NCBI GenBank assembly: GCA_029948415.1
Contig: JAJIZT010000001.1
Span: 521,429 to 585,428 of the forward strand
DNA: 64,000 nucleotides
Direction: 5' to 3'
From: Cenarchaeum symbiont of Oopsacas minuta
GTDB taxonomy: Archaea > Thermoproteota > Nitrososphaeria > Nitrososphaerales > Nitrosopumilaceae
Shown here: positions 47,228 to 57,564 of the stretch, in pieces
How the letters are laid out: each line of letters opens with the position of its first letter
How positions within the stretch are numbered: position 1 is the first letter of the stretch
Program-made: the position numbers and the translations under genes
Notes under the pieces: generated by a model
What the model saw: the letters and a program-made list of their open reading frames with translations, nothing else
Database searches by the model: none
What the model was told of the DNA's origin: nothing

Positions 47228-48199
47228 TTGGGTGATTATGAAGTTGTAATTGTCGGTGCTGGACCTGCAGGTCTTTCCGCTGGCATATACGTGGCTAGAC
47301 AAAAATCAAAATGTCTTGTAATATCAAAAGATTTGGGAGGTCAACTAAACCTCATACCAAAACTTGAAAATTATCCTGGAATGATGATGTCTAGTGGACC
47401 GCTTCTTGCAAAAACACTCGAAAACCAATACTTGATGCTCAAAGGAGAGATTGAATACTCTACAGTAGAACTAGTAAATGAAACACCTGACGGACTAGTT
47501 GTAAAAACTAGTCGTGGCGAACATACTGCAAAAGCTGTTATAATTGCAGCTGGAAAAATCCCAAACAATCTAGGACTTGAAAGAGAAAAGGAATTCCAAA
47601 ACAATGGTATACATTATTGTACAAAATGTGATGCTCCATTTTATCAAGGACGGATCACAGCATCAGTAGGCGTTGGTGCATATCTTTTGGAATCTGGAAT
47701 ATTACTTTCTCGTATGGCTTCAAAAGCATACGTGATATTCAGAGGAGGAAAACTAGGAGGAAATGCAGACATGATCGCCTCCTTGGAAAAGAAAGAAAAT
47801 GTAGAGTTGGTTCCAAATTCTAGCATAAAATCCATCATAGGTAATGGACACCTTGCACAGATTCTCATCGAGGACAAAGAAGGAAATGAAAAAACACTCA
47901 AAGTGGATGGATTGTTTATAGAAAATGGCTCAAAAATAAATCTAGATTTTATAAAACACTTGGTAAACATAAACACTAGAGGTGAAATTGAAGTAGAATC
48001 TGCTGGAAATACATCTCATCAAGCTATATTTGCAGCAGGCGATGCAACCAACATGCCGTATAAACAAATTGTTGCAGCATGTGGAAATGGTGCTGCAGCC
48101 GGACTCTCTGCATTCAATTATGTTGAGAAACTTCATGGTAAACCTGGCATACGAGCTGACTGGAAAAAACAGATAGGTGATACTGTATTTCATTACTAG
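47228..48199 (+). CDS. Thioredoxin-reductase-like flavoprotein, atypical NADPH site
   Basis: A 323-residue protein of the TrxB family, with TTG start. The FAD loop GAGPAG is at residues 10-15, the redox pair Cys131-x2-Cys134 in YCTKCDAPFY, and the second FAD motif AAGDATN near the end. The NADPH-binding region differs: canonical GGGDSAxE reads GVGAYLLE (148-155), and the Arg pair motif HRRxxxR reads FRGGKLGGN. It may use ferredoxin or another donor instead of NADPH. Co-transcribed with the RAM protein. Confidence 0.8.
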   Translation: MGDYEVVIVGAGPAGLSAGIYVARQKSKCLVISKDLGGQLNLIPKLENYPGMMMSSGPLLAKTLENQYLMLKGEIEYSTVELVNETPDGLVVKTSRGEHTAKAVIIAAGKIPNNLGLEREKEFQNNGIHYCTKCDAPFYQGRITASVGVGAYLLESGILLSRMASKAYVIFRGGKLGGNADMIASLEKKENVELVPNSSIKSIIGNGHLAQILIEDKEGNEKTLKVDGLFIENGSKINLDFIKHLVNINTRGEIEVESAGNTSHQAIFAAGDATNMPYKQIVAACGNGAAAGLSAFNYVEKLHGKPGIRADWKKQIGDTVFHY

Positions 48200-48482
48200 A
48201 TTTTTATCATACAGTTGAAACTAGTCTCATTTTAAAAAGACTCTATCTTTGAATGAGAAAATTTACCAACGCATTCATCTGTAATTACATGGCGTTCATG
48301 GCTTTACTCTTTGTTTTCTTTGCTAAATGAGATCAACGTCTTTACGATCCGTCCAATTCTCCTTTTCGTCTATGCTTTGATAATTTCATTCTGTTCAAAA
48401 GCTTTCTTGGTCATATGAAATCATGATCTAAAAGTTGAGGTGGGTTTTTGGTTTTATTCGTGGGCAGAACCTATATCATCAT
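48200..48482 (+). other. Intergenic region without recognised gene
   Basis: About 280 bases between the flavoprotein and the binding-protein promoter. I see no protein frame over ~15 codons with recognisable features, and no tRNA or clear hairpin. T-rich stretches just after 48199 may serve as terminator. Confidence 0.4.
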
Positions 48483-48516
48483 AACAGTTTTAAATCAAAA
48501 TGAAAATGATAAAATG
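48483..48516 (+). promoter_or_regulatory. Promoter of binding-protein gene 1 (shared motif)
   Basis: AACAGTTTTAAATCAAAATG begins exactly 33 bases before GTG 48516. The same motif (AACAGTTTTAATACAAAAT) begins exactly 33 bases before GTG 50323. The TTTTAA core is the TATA box. Shared sequence and spacing suggest the promoter was duplicated with the gene. Confidence 0.65.
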
Positions 48517-49766
48517 TGAACAAGATAGTTTTTGTAATAGCTATAATACTTGCATCATCTATTATAATAGCATACATTACAACTCAACAATCTCCAGAAA
48601 CTGAAATGATGGATATGGAAACAACATCGTCTCCACTAGCCGTAGAAATAGGAGTATTATTGCCGTTGACCGGTGATCTCTCCTCGCATGGTGAGGAAAA
48701 TCTGCAAGGTACATTGTATGCTGTGGAAGAATTTAATGAATATTTGAAAGAGATGGGTAAAGACTGGTATCTGAAAACTGTTATAGAAGATACTGCAACA
48801 AACCCCGTTCAAGCACTTGAAAAAATACAAAACCTAAAAGCAAAAAACATTGAACTTGTGATTGGACCTGAGACTAGCAGCTCTACTAGTTCTGTACTCC
48901 AATATGCGGATAATAATAACATGGTAATTTTTAGCTGTTGTTCGACATCGCCTGCACTTGCAATTCCAAATGATAATGTATTCCGGCTAGTTCCAGACGA
49001 TCGACAACAAGGAAAAGCATTGGCAACATTGTTAAAACATGAAGGAGTAGAAAATTTGGTAACAATATGGAGAGGTGATACATACGGTGATGGTTTAACA
49101 GAGAATCTAAAGAAATCTTTTGTAAATGCAGGAGGCTTTGCTGATGACGGTGTAAGATACAACCAAGAATCTCCTGACTTTTCTGTAAGTACATCAATAT
49201 TAGCAGAGCGTGTATCTACATTAATTGATGAACATGGTTCTGATAACGTAGCAATAGTCATTATAGGATTTGCAGAATCACTACAATTCATCCAATCTGC
49301 AGCACAATATGATGTGTTGGATGATATTAGATGGTTTGGAGCTGATTCTTTGGCAAATGAGATTAAATTAATACAGGATCCAATTGCATTAGAGTTTACA
49401 CAAAATGTGAATTTCACAACAGTATCTCCTGGATTTGCAGCAACTAGTGCATCTGATAAAGTAAAAACCAAAGTTTTTGACACATTGGGTAGATATCCTT
49501 CCACATTTGTAGAAACATCGTATGATATTGCATGGATTTATGGCTTGGCCATATTGGAAGCGGAAAGCGACAGATCCGTTGACATAAAACCAATATTGAT
49601 GAAAGTCGCATCAAAATATGAAGGTGCTATAGGTTCGATTGAATTAAATGAAAATGGAGATTTGGAATCATCAGATTATTCAATCTCTGCCATAGTGGAC
49701 GGGGACTGGGTTACCGTGGGAAACTATTTTAGAGATGGCACTATATCTTTCAATACGCAATCATGA
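48516..49766 (+). CDS. ABC-type branched-chain amino-acid/urea-type binding protein
   Basis: A 416-residue periplasmic binding protein (Peripla_BP_6). An N-terminal membrane anchor (~3-21) lacks a lipobox Cys. IGVLLPLTGDLSSHGEENL, KNIELVIGPETSSSTSSV and VTIWRGDTYGDGL are family signatures. Ligands of this family include branched-chain amino acids, urea and amides. No permease or ATPase genes are nearby, so it may be a sensor or share a distant transporter. A UspA gene overlaps its end by four bases. Confidence 0.85.
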   Translation: MNKIVFVIAIILASSIIIAYITTQQSPETEMMDMETTSSPLAVEIGVLLPLTGDLSSHGEENLQGTLYAVEEFNEYLKEMGKDWYLKTVIEDTATNPVQALEKIQNLKAKNIELVIGPETSSSTSSVLQYADNNNMVIFSCCSTSPALAIPNDNVFRLVPDDRQQGKALATLLKHEGVENLVTIWRGDTYGDGLTENLKKSFVNAGGFADDGVRYNQESPDFSVSTSILAERVSTLIDEHGSDNVAIVIIGFAESLQFIQSAAQYDVLDDIRWFGADSLANEIKLIQDPIALEFTQNVNFTTVSPGFAATSASDKVKTKVFDTLGRYPSTFVETSYDIAWIYGLAILEAESDRSVDIKPILMKVASKYEGAIGSIELNENGDLESSDYSISAIVDGDWVTVGNYFRDGTISFNTQS

Positions 49767-50185
49767 AACATAAAAAAATACTGGTACCAATAGATGATTC
49801 TAAAAACTCTTGGCGTTCAATTGATCATGCAATTGTATTTGCAAAAGAGACTGGAGCAAAGATAACCATTCTTTATGTTGTGCCCACTATACAAGAATCT
49901 GAATTTCGATCTTCTGGAATAGACAAAAGAGCAATGAAAATGGCTACAAATGTTGTTGAACGTGTTAAAGCATATGCTGCACGCAAGGGCATTGTATTTA
50001 AAACTCGTGTAGATCATGGACATGTTGGATACTGTATAATAAAACACGCGCATTCAAAAAAACATAATTTTGATCTATTGATAATAGGATCTCGTGGAAA
50101 GGGGAGAATTCGAAAAATGATATTTGGAAGCACGTCAAACTATGTCATAAGCGAGTCAAGGTTACCAGTACTTGTTGTAAAATAA
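49763..50185 (+). CDS. Universal stress protein (UspA family)
   Basis: A 140-residue single-domain Usp. KILVPIDDSKNSWRSIDHA opens the fold, and IIGSRGKGRIRKMIFGSTSNYVI contains the ATP-binding Gly-x2-Gly-x9-Gly-Ser pattern. ATP-binding Usp proteins act as stress or energy sensors. The ATGA overlap with the binding-protein gene shows translational coupling. Confidence 0.9.
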   Translation: MKHKKILVPIDDSKNSWRSIDHAIVFAKETGAKITILYVVPTIQESEFRSSGIDKRAMKMATNVVERVKAYAARKGIVFKTRVDHGHVGYCIIKHAHSKKHNFDLLIIGSRGKGRIRKMIFGSTSNYVISESRLPVLVVK

Positions 50186-50289
50186 TCATTCTATACTAGA
50201 CATGATTTTATGATATACTGTTCGTTCGGATTTGTCATAATGATCTAATTTCTACTAGATCTCTTGATTCATGATGAATATCTTTTGAA

Positions 50290-50323
50290 AACAGTTTTAA
50301 TACAAAATAAAATCCACATGCTG
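50290..50323 (+). promoter_or_regulatory. Promoter of binding-protein gene 2 (shared motif)
   Basis: AACAGTTTTAATACAAAAT starts 33 bases before GTG 50323, matching the element at 48483 in sequence and distance. Confidence 0.65.
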
Positions 50324-52738
50324 TGAAATCAAAACCTGTCATAATTTTAATAACATTAGCAATTACCGTATCCATAGTTGTTGGACTTTTAACGATGTTT
50401 GAAACAAAACCTTCAACAATGCAACCAAATGATGCAACATCTGATCTCCAAGCCATAAAAATTGGCATGATCCTTCCATTAACAGGAGATTTTTCTTCAT
50501 ATGGTTCTGAATCTAGAGAAGCTGCCCTTTATGGAATTAAAGAATTTAACAAATATCTTGTATCTATTGACCAAAATTGGTATCTAGATCCAGTAATAGA
50601 AGATACTGCAACAAATCCTGTCCAAGCACTTGAGAAAATACAAAACCTTCGAGCAAAGAATATTGAACTTGTACTAGGTTATACGAGTGGTTCTACAAAC
50701 GCAGTACGCAGTTATGTAGACAGTAACAATATGATGGTTTTTAGCGCAGCCTCTACTGCGCCATCTCTTGCAATACCAAATGATCATATATTCCGTTTGG
50801 TATCTGATGATAGACAACAGGCAAAGGCACTTGTTGCATTGTTAAAAAATCAAGGCATAGACGTGGCAGTTACAGTATGGAGATCTGATACGTATGGCGA
50901 TGGCTTGAGTGAAAACTTTAAAATAAATTTTGAACAAGCTGGAGGTATCGCTGACGAAGGCATAAGATACAACCAAGAATCTCAGGAATTTTCAGTTAGT
51001 GTGGATATATTGAATAAACGGATTTCATCTCTAATTGAAGAGCATGGTGCAGAAAAAGTCGGAATTGTTTTTATAGGATTTGCCGAAGCTGTTCAATTCA
51101 TGCAGTCTGCATCCCAGTATGATGCATTGAAAAGTACAAGGTGGTTTGGTTCTGATTCTCTCTCACAAGAGCACAAGCTTGTAGATGATCCAATAACTAG
51201 CAAGTTTATAGAAGATGTCTCGTTTACTACGGTAATCGCAGGCTTTGAATCAACACCAATATCTGATATGCTTGAGAAACATCTACTTGAAACACTAGGC
51301 AAAACTCCAACCACTTTTGCAAAAACCGCATATGATATAGTGTGGTTGTATGGTATGTCTATAATAGAGTCTGACAGCGACAGATCAGCTGATGTGCTAC
51401 CAATAATACACAACGTGGCATCAAAGTATTCTGGAGCAATAGGGCCTATAATTCTAAATGAAAATGGAGATCTTGTCTCTAGTGACTATTCCATACACAC
51501 AGTATCTGACGGAGAGTGGATTTATACTGGAACATATCAAAAAGATGGTACTATAGTACTAGAGACAACACAGACTATGATCATGGAACCTTTGCAAAAA
51601 GCCTCACTCTCAGGTTCTGTAACAATCGGTCTACTCTCACCTATATCTGGAGCATTGTCTGCATACGGGGAGGAGACTCGGGCAAGTTTTATGTATGGTG
51701 TGGAAACATTTAACGAATATCTGAAATCAATAGATGAAGATTGGTATATTGATATCATATTTGAAGACACAGAGACAATTCCTGTTAAAGCCCTTGAGAA
51801 AATTCAAAATCTAAAAACACAAGACATTCAACTTGTTATGGGCTCTACTACAAGTGCTTCAACAGATGGCATCAGAGAATATGTGGATGATAATGACATG
51901 CTCATGTTTGCATGTTGTTCGTCTGCACCATCACTTGCTATAAAAGGTGATAATATATTGACTTTCACTAGATGACCGACACCAAGCAAAGGCACTATCT
52001 GCTGTAATGAAAAATAATGGCATAACTACATACGTACCAATATGGCGTGGTGATCCATACGGTGATGGTATACACGAGAACCTAAAGATATACTTTGAAG
52101 AATCTGGTGGATCTTTTGAAACTGGTAGTATACGATACAACACAAACTCTAATGATTTTTCTGCAAACGTATCTGCACTAGCCGATAAAATATCTGATTT
52201 GACAGACAAATATGGAAAGGAAAAAGTTGCAGTGGTACTAGTAGGATTTGAAGAAACAGCACTACTAGTCCAATCTGCAAATTCACATGATATTCTGCAT
52301 AAAGTACAATGGTTTGGCACAAATACACTGACCCATACAAACATACTCCAGAATAATCCTTTAGCAATGGAACTTGTCAAAGATGTAAACTTTACTGCAT
52401 TGATTGTTAAACCTGAATTAACGTATCTTGGAGAGGATGTTATAAAATATGTTTCCACAGAGATATGCAGAAATGCAAGTATGTTTGCACTTGCCTCGTA
52501 TGATATTCCATGGATTTATGGCATGTCAATACTGCAAACTCAAAGCGATCGAACCGCTGACATTAAACCCATTTTGGAACAGGTGGTATCCGAGTATAAT
52601 GGGACTATGGGCAAAATAGTATTAAACAAATATGGTGATTTAAAATCTGCCGACTATACAATATCTACACTAGTGGATAAAAACTGGATAGATATTGGAG
52701 TATACAAGACCAATGGAACCCTCATTATGTACCCTTGA
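50323..52738 (+). pseudogene. Tandem two-domain binding protein, frameshifted near 51955
   Basis: The first frame (50323-51975) encodes an N-terminal anchor, a complete Peripla_BP_6 domain (IGMILPLTGDFSSYGSES..., VTVWRSDTYGDGL), then the start of a second copy (IGLLSPISGALSAYGEET). It stops at TGA 51973-51975. The second copy continues in another frame as LSLDDRHQAKALSAVMKNNG... and PIWRGDPYGDGI to 52738. A loss of 2 bases (or gain of 1) around 51955-51962 explains this. The intact protein would have about 800 residues with two ligand-binding domains. Paralogous to 48516. Confidence 0.8.
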
Positions 52739-52852
52739 CTAGTACATGCCACACATGTATAATTTTGTCAAAACTCTTGTAAAAATCACTAGTCTCTATT
52801 AAACACGTGTTATCATACTGTCAACACTTAAAATTACAGCAAATGTAAACCT

Positions 52853-54544
52853 GTGGATAATATGGAAACAATGTCTGGCTCGGCAGCACTGATGCGTTCA
52901 ATGGAAAAAGATGGTGTAAAACAGGTATTTGGACTTCCGGGAGGGGCAAACCTGCCAATGTATGATGAACTATTCAAATCCAACATACGACATATACTTG
53001 TGCGCCACGAACAGTCTGCAGCACATATGGCTGATGGATTCGGTAGAGTAAGTCGTAAACCTGGAGTCTGTTTTGCAACCTCCGGACCTGGTGCCACCAA
53101 CATATTGACTGGATTAGCTACGGCACAGGCTGACTCTGCCCCCATGGTGGCAGTAACAGGACAGGTTCCTGTCAAAATGATTGGACGCGACGCTTTTCAA
53201 GAGAGCGACATTATAGGAATGTCAAACCCAGTGGTAAAGTATGCGTTCCAACCAAGAAAACCTGAAGAGATGCCACTTGCAGTACAACGCGGATTTTACA
53301 TTGCAGAGACTGGACGACCCGGACCTGTACTTATCGACGTTCCAAAAGATGTACAAGAGAACAAAGCACCAATGGAATTTCCAGAAGAATTTCAAATGCG
53401 TGGATATCATCCATGGATGGATCCTGACGTGACAGGAATAGAGCGTGCCATAAACATGCTCCTCTCCTCGACAAAGCCAATCATACTTGCAGGTGGTGGT
53501 ACGATAATCTCATCAGCGTTTGCAGAACTGCAGGCAATAGCGGAGATGTTGGGAATTCCAGTTGTCACAACATTCAAGGGTAAGGGTGCGTTTCCTGAAA
53601 CACATCCTCTATCAATGGGACCTATAGGAATGCACGGACATGCAGAGGCAAATAAAATAATGATCGAAGCAGACTGTGTTCTTGCAATAGGTACTCGATT
53701 TTCAGATCGTTCAGTAGGAACGGTGGAAGATTTTGAAAAACAGCTCAAGATTATACATATTGACGTAGATCCAGCAGAGATTGGTAAAAATCAAACCGCT
53801 AGTGTAGCAATAGTTGGAGATGTGCGTGCATCATTACGTATAATGCTCTCACTTTTAGGAAAAAAAGCAAAGCACGAGGATACTGTTTGGCGTAAACACG
53901 CAGCAGAAGTAAAATCATATTGGAGGGATAACCTCAAAATACATTCAGGAGAGATGAGTGCAGCACGCATATTGCGCAAACTCCGTGAGGTTTTACCAAA
54001 AGAATCCATAGTAACTACCGAAGTAGGACAGCATCAAATGTGGGCATCGTTGTTTTTTGATGTGATACAGCCTGGTACGTTCTTTAGTTCTACTGGTCTT
54101 GGCACTATGGGGTGGGGATTTCCAGCCGCCATAGGAGCAAAGGTGGCAAAACCAGATGTCCCAGTGGTGGACATTGCCGGAGATGGTAGCTTTAACATGA
54201 CCGAGAATTCACTTGCCACATCTGTATTGGAGGATATCCCTGTGATCGTATTTTTAGTAAATAATTTTACTCTTGGAATGGTGGCACAGTGGCAGAGAAC
54301 GTTTTATGATCGAAGAATGATTGGCGTGGACCAAAAACATTGTCCAGATTATGTCGATCTAGCAAAGTCGTATGGTGCACATGGCACAAGAGTACAGTCA
54401 CTTGATGAGCTCGGCTCTGCGATAAAAGAGGCATTAAGCAGCAATGTGACAACTGTGATTGATATTCCAATAGACCCAGAAGAAGATGTACTTCCATTCG
54501 TAGCCCCCGGAACTCCATTAAAGGATATGATCCTTCCATCGTAG
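52853..54544 (+). CDS. ilvB: Acetolactate synthase, large subunit
   Basis: A 563-residue ThDP enzyme (GTG 52853; ATG 52862 also possible). Features include RHEQSAAHMADGFGRV with the catalytic Glu, the FAD-type central domain, and the ThDP site GDGSFNMTENSLATS...VNNFTLGM. It condenses pyruvate (or pyruvate with 2-oxobutyrate) in valine, leucine and isoleucine synthesis. It heads the operon ilvB-ilvN-leuA-leuB. Confidence 0.95.
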   Translation: MDNMETMSGSAALMRSMEKDGVKQVFGLPGGANLPMYDELFKSNIRHILVRHEQSAAHMADGFGRVSRKPGVCFATSGPGATNILTGLATAQADSAPMVAVTGQVPVKMIGRDAFQESDIIGMSNPVVKYAFQPRKPEEMPLAVQRGFYIAETGRPGPVLIDVPKDVQENKAPMEFPEEFQMRGYHPWMDPDVTGIERAINMLLSSTKPIILAGGGTIISSAFAELQAIAEMLGIPVVTTFKGKGAFPETHPLSMGPIGMHGHAEANKIMIEADCVLAIGTRFSDRSVGTVEDFEKQLKIIHIDVDPAEIGKNQTASVAIVGDVRASLRIMLSLLGKKAKHEDTVWRKHAAEVKSYWRDNLKIHSGEMSAARILRKLREVLPKESIVTTEVGQHQMWASLFFDVIQPGTFFSSTGLGTMGWGFPAAIGAKVAKPDVPVVDIAGDGSFNMTENSLATSVLEDIPVIVFLVNNFTLGMVAQWQRTFYDRRMIGVDQKHCPDYVDLAKSYGAHGTRVQSLDELGSAIKEALSSNVTTVIDIPIDPEEDVLPFVAPGTPLKDMILPS

Positions 54545-55042
54545 ATGATGCATGGTATGTTGTCGATACTCTCATTACTAGTGGAAAACAGACCTGGAGT
54601 ACTCTTCAAGGTTACACACATGTTCCGTTCACGTAACTTTAACATAACTAGCATCTCTGTTGGAGAGACATCTGATTCAAATTTTTCACGTATGACGATA
54701 ACTACAAACGGAAATGAAAAACAAGTAAATCAAATTGCAAAACAGCTAGACAAGATGATAGATGTCATAAAAGTGGAGAAACTTGATGAACATAGTACTA
54801 TATACAGAGAATTAATACTATTCAAGATCAAGATTTCAAGCTCTGAAGACAATAGAAAAATAAACGATCTTGCAAGAGCATACAATGGAACCATACACGC
54901 GGTACGCAAAAATTCAATAATCGTAGAGATGACTGCAACACCTGAACAGATAAACGCTTTTGAAAATCTAGTAAAACCATTTGGAATATTACAGACTGCT
55001 CGTACCGGAATGGCAGCATTATTACGTGGTAATGATGTATGA
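54545..55042 (+). CDS. ilvN: Acetolactate synthase, regulatory small subunit
   Basis: A 165-residue protein with an N-terminal ACT domain (LSLLVENRPGVLFKVTHMFRSRNFNI-type start, residues 5-~75) and the conserved C-terminal half. It activates IlvB and gives valine feedback control. It starts immediately after the ilvB stop and overlaps leuA by four bases (ATGA). Confidence 0.95.
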   Translation: MMHGMLSILSLLVENRPGVLFKVTHMFRSRNFNITSISVGETSDSNFSRMTITTNGNEKQVNQIAKQLDKMIDVIKVEKLDEHSTIYRELILFKIKISSSEDNRKINDLARAYNGTIHAVRKNSIIVEMTATPEQINAFENLVKPFGILQTARTGMAALLRGNDV

Positions 55043-56540
55043 ATGTTCGTATATTTGATACCACGTTAAGAGACGGTGAACAAACTCCTGGAGTATCACT
55101 TTCACCACAACAAAAACTCGATACGGCTAAAAGGCTTGACGCGTTAGGTGTAGATGCAATAGAGGCTGGATTTCCAATCATATCCAAAGGAGAACACACG
55201 GCAATCAAAATGATATCTGATGCTGGACTAGAAGCTGAGATTTGTGGTCTTGCACGTGCAAACAAAAAAGATATCGATGCTGTAGTTGATGCAGGACTAG
55301 AATATGTGCACACGTTTATTGCTACTTCTGACATACATCTAGAATACAAACTGCATATGACGCGCATGGATGCAAAAACAAAGGCTATAGATGCTATAGA
55401 ATATGCAAAATCACGTGGAATGCAAGTAGAATTTTCTGCCGAAGATGCGACTAGAACTGACAGAGTATTTCTACGTGAAATATTTTCAGCTGTGGCAAAA
55501 GCAGGAGCTGACCGTTTAGACATTCCAGATACGGTTGGATACTCGACACCACAATACATGGCAGAGATCGTACGCGAAACAATAGATGCAACAAATCTCC
55601 CAACAAGTGTACATTGCCACAACGACTTTGGATTGGCTGTAGCAAACGCCATATCTGGAATACAAGCTGGAGCCAAATGTGCTCATGTGACTATAAACGG
55701 AATAGGCGAGAGAGCAGGTAATGCATCACTTGAAGAGTTTACAATGGCGTTAAAATGCCTTGGATTCGAACAAAAATGGGATACGGGAATAAAATCCGAG
55801 CTCTTGTATGAGACTTCGCGATACATCTCTAAAGTTTTTGGCATACCGGTACAACCCAACAAGTCTATCGTGGGTGATAATGCATTTGGACATGAATCGG
55901 GTATACACACACATGGTATATTGAACAATCCTCTAACTTATGAGCCATCAAACCCGAACTAGTGGGAAGAACACGCCTGATGAAGGTAGGAAAACATGCT
56001 GGAATGCATGGCATGCTTGCAATGCTATCCGAATTTAATATACATCCAAATGATAAAGTGTCTGCAAAGATACTCCAGCAAGTAAAACATACATCTGACC
56101 AAGGCAAAAAAATAACTGATGTGGAATTAGCTTCAATAGCAACAAAATACATGGGATTGGAATCTTCACGAAAAACTGTAAGACTTGTAGATCTTTCAGT
56201 ATCGACTGGACTTGACACAACGCCAAATGCCACTGTAACATTGAGCGTTGGTGGCTCAGAGCATACTTGCACAGCTCAAGGGGTGGGACCTGTAGATGCT
56301 GCCCTTGGTGCCATACAAAAGATAACCGATGAGACCTCTAGAATGCGAATAAAAAAATACAATCTAGACTCGATATCTGGTGGTTCTAATGCCTTGTGCG
56401 AGGTTACAGTTGAAGTTGAATATGCATCATCACATACTGTATCTGCAAGACACGTGGGAAAAGATATTGTTACCACAAGTGTAGAGGCAGTACTTGATGC
56501 CATAAACTTGGTAATGCTCAAAAGCACAGGGGGTAACTGA
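55039..56540 (+). pseudogene. leuA: 2-isopropylmalate synthase, frameshifted near 55945
   Basis: Frame one (55039-55962) has FDTTLRDGEQTPGVSLS, the metal-binding HCHNDFGLAVANA and the GHESGIHTHGIL motif, then reads YEPSNPN and stops. Frame two (55962-56540) continues with LVGRTRLMKVGKHAG-type sequence and the C-terminal regulatory domain. Adding one A (GAGCCA-A-TCAAACCC) restores YEPIKPELVGRTRL. The enzyme condenses acetyl-CoA with 2-oxoisovalerate for leucine. It is a single-base loss, either real or a sequence error; otherwise full length (~500 residues). Confidence 0.85.
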
Positions 56541-57564
56541 ATGTACGATATATCGATGATAACTGGTGATGGAATAGGGCCAGAACTTGCCGAATCTGCA
56601 TCTGCAGTAATCAAAGCACTAGATGAAAAGCTGGGCGTGAAACTTGTTACATCAAAACTTGTAGCAGGAGATGCTGCCTTGAAAGATATGGGAAATGCAC
56701 TACCAAAAGAAACACTAGATGCTATAAAAAACTCAGATGCATGCCTCAAGGCACCCGTAGGCGAGAGTGCTGCAGCCGTCATAGTCGTACTACGTCGCAA
56801 GCTGGACTTGTATGCGAATATTCGCCCAGCAAAATCGTATCCAGGAACAACTGCATTGCGCAATGATGTTGATCTAGTAGTAGTACGGGAAAATACAGAG
56901 GATCTCTACTCTGGACACGAAATAGATAATGGGTGATTCAGCAATCGCATTACGCATAATCTCAAAAAAAGCCTCTTTGCGTATAGCTAAACACGCATTT
57001 GATACTGCACTTTGGCGTGAGAGGAAAAATCCTCTCGTTACATGCGTTCACAAATCAAATGTAATGGCCGTAACCGATGGCCTCTTTGCTGAGGCGTGCT
57101 CTGAGATTGCATCACAGTATCCTAATATTGCATTTGAGCAAATGTATGTAGACGCTTGTGCCATGAACCTCATACGAGGTCCACAAGAGTTTGACGTTAT
57201 AGTTACGACAAATATGTTCGGCGATATACTCTCTGATGAATCCTCACAGATTGTAGGAGGTCTTGGAATGGCACCGGCGGCCAATATTGGAGATAATTTT
57301 GCGCTATTTGAGCCTGTTCACGGTGCAGCATTTGATATTGCTGGAAGAAAGGAAGCAAATCCTTCTTCTTTCATACTCTCCATAAAGATGATGCTTGATT
57401 GGCTCTCCTCAAAACATTCTGATGATGTGTGTTCTGTCGCTGCAGGCAAGCTTGAAAATGCAGTATATGGAGCAGTACGGGATGGTGCAAAAACAGTTGA
57501 TATTGGTGGGTCTATGAACACACTAGAATTTACTGGCGAAGTAATACGTAGACTCACGGTCTGA
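56541..57564 (+). pseudogene. leuB: 3-isopropylmalate/isocitrate dehydrogenase family, frameshifted near 56928
   Basis: Frame one (56541-56936) has ITGDGIGPELAESA, KLDLYANIRPAKSYPG and RENTEDLYSGHEID, then Asn-Gly and stop. Frame two (56929-57564) continues MGDSAIALRIISKKAS, CVHKSNVMAVTDGLF, and FGDILSDESSQIVGGLGMAP to the end. One extra A (GATAATGGG for GATATGGG) explains the break. The NTEDLYSG loop is more like isocitrate or homoisocitrate dehydrogenases, but the operon position supports leucine synthesis. It overlaps convergent aspS by 11 bases. Confidence 0.8.
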
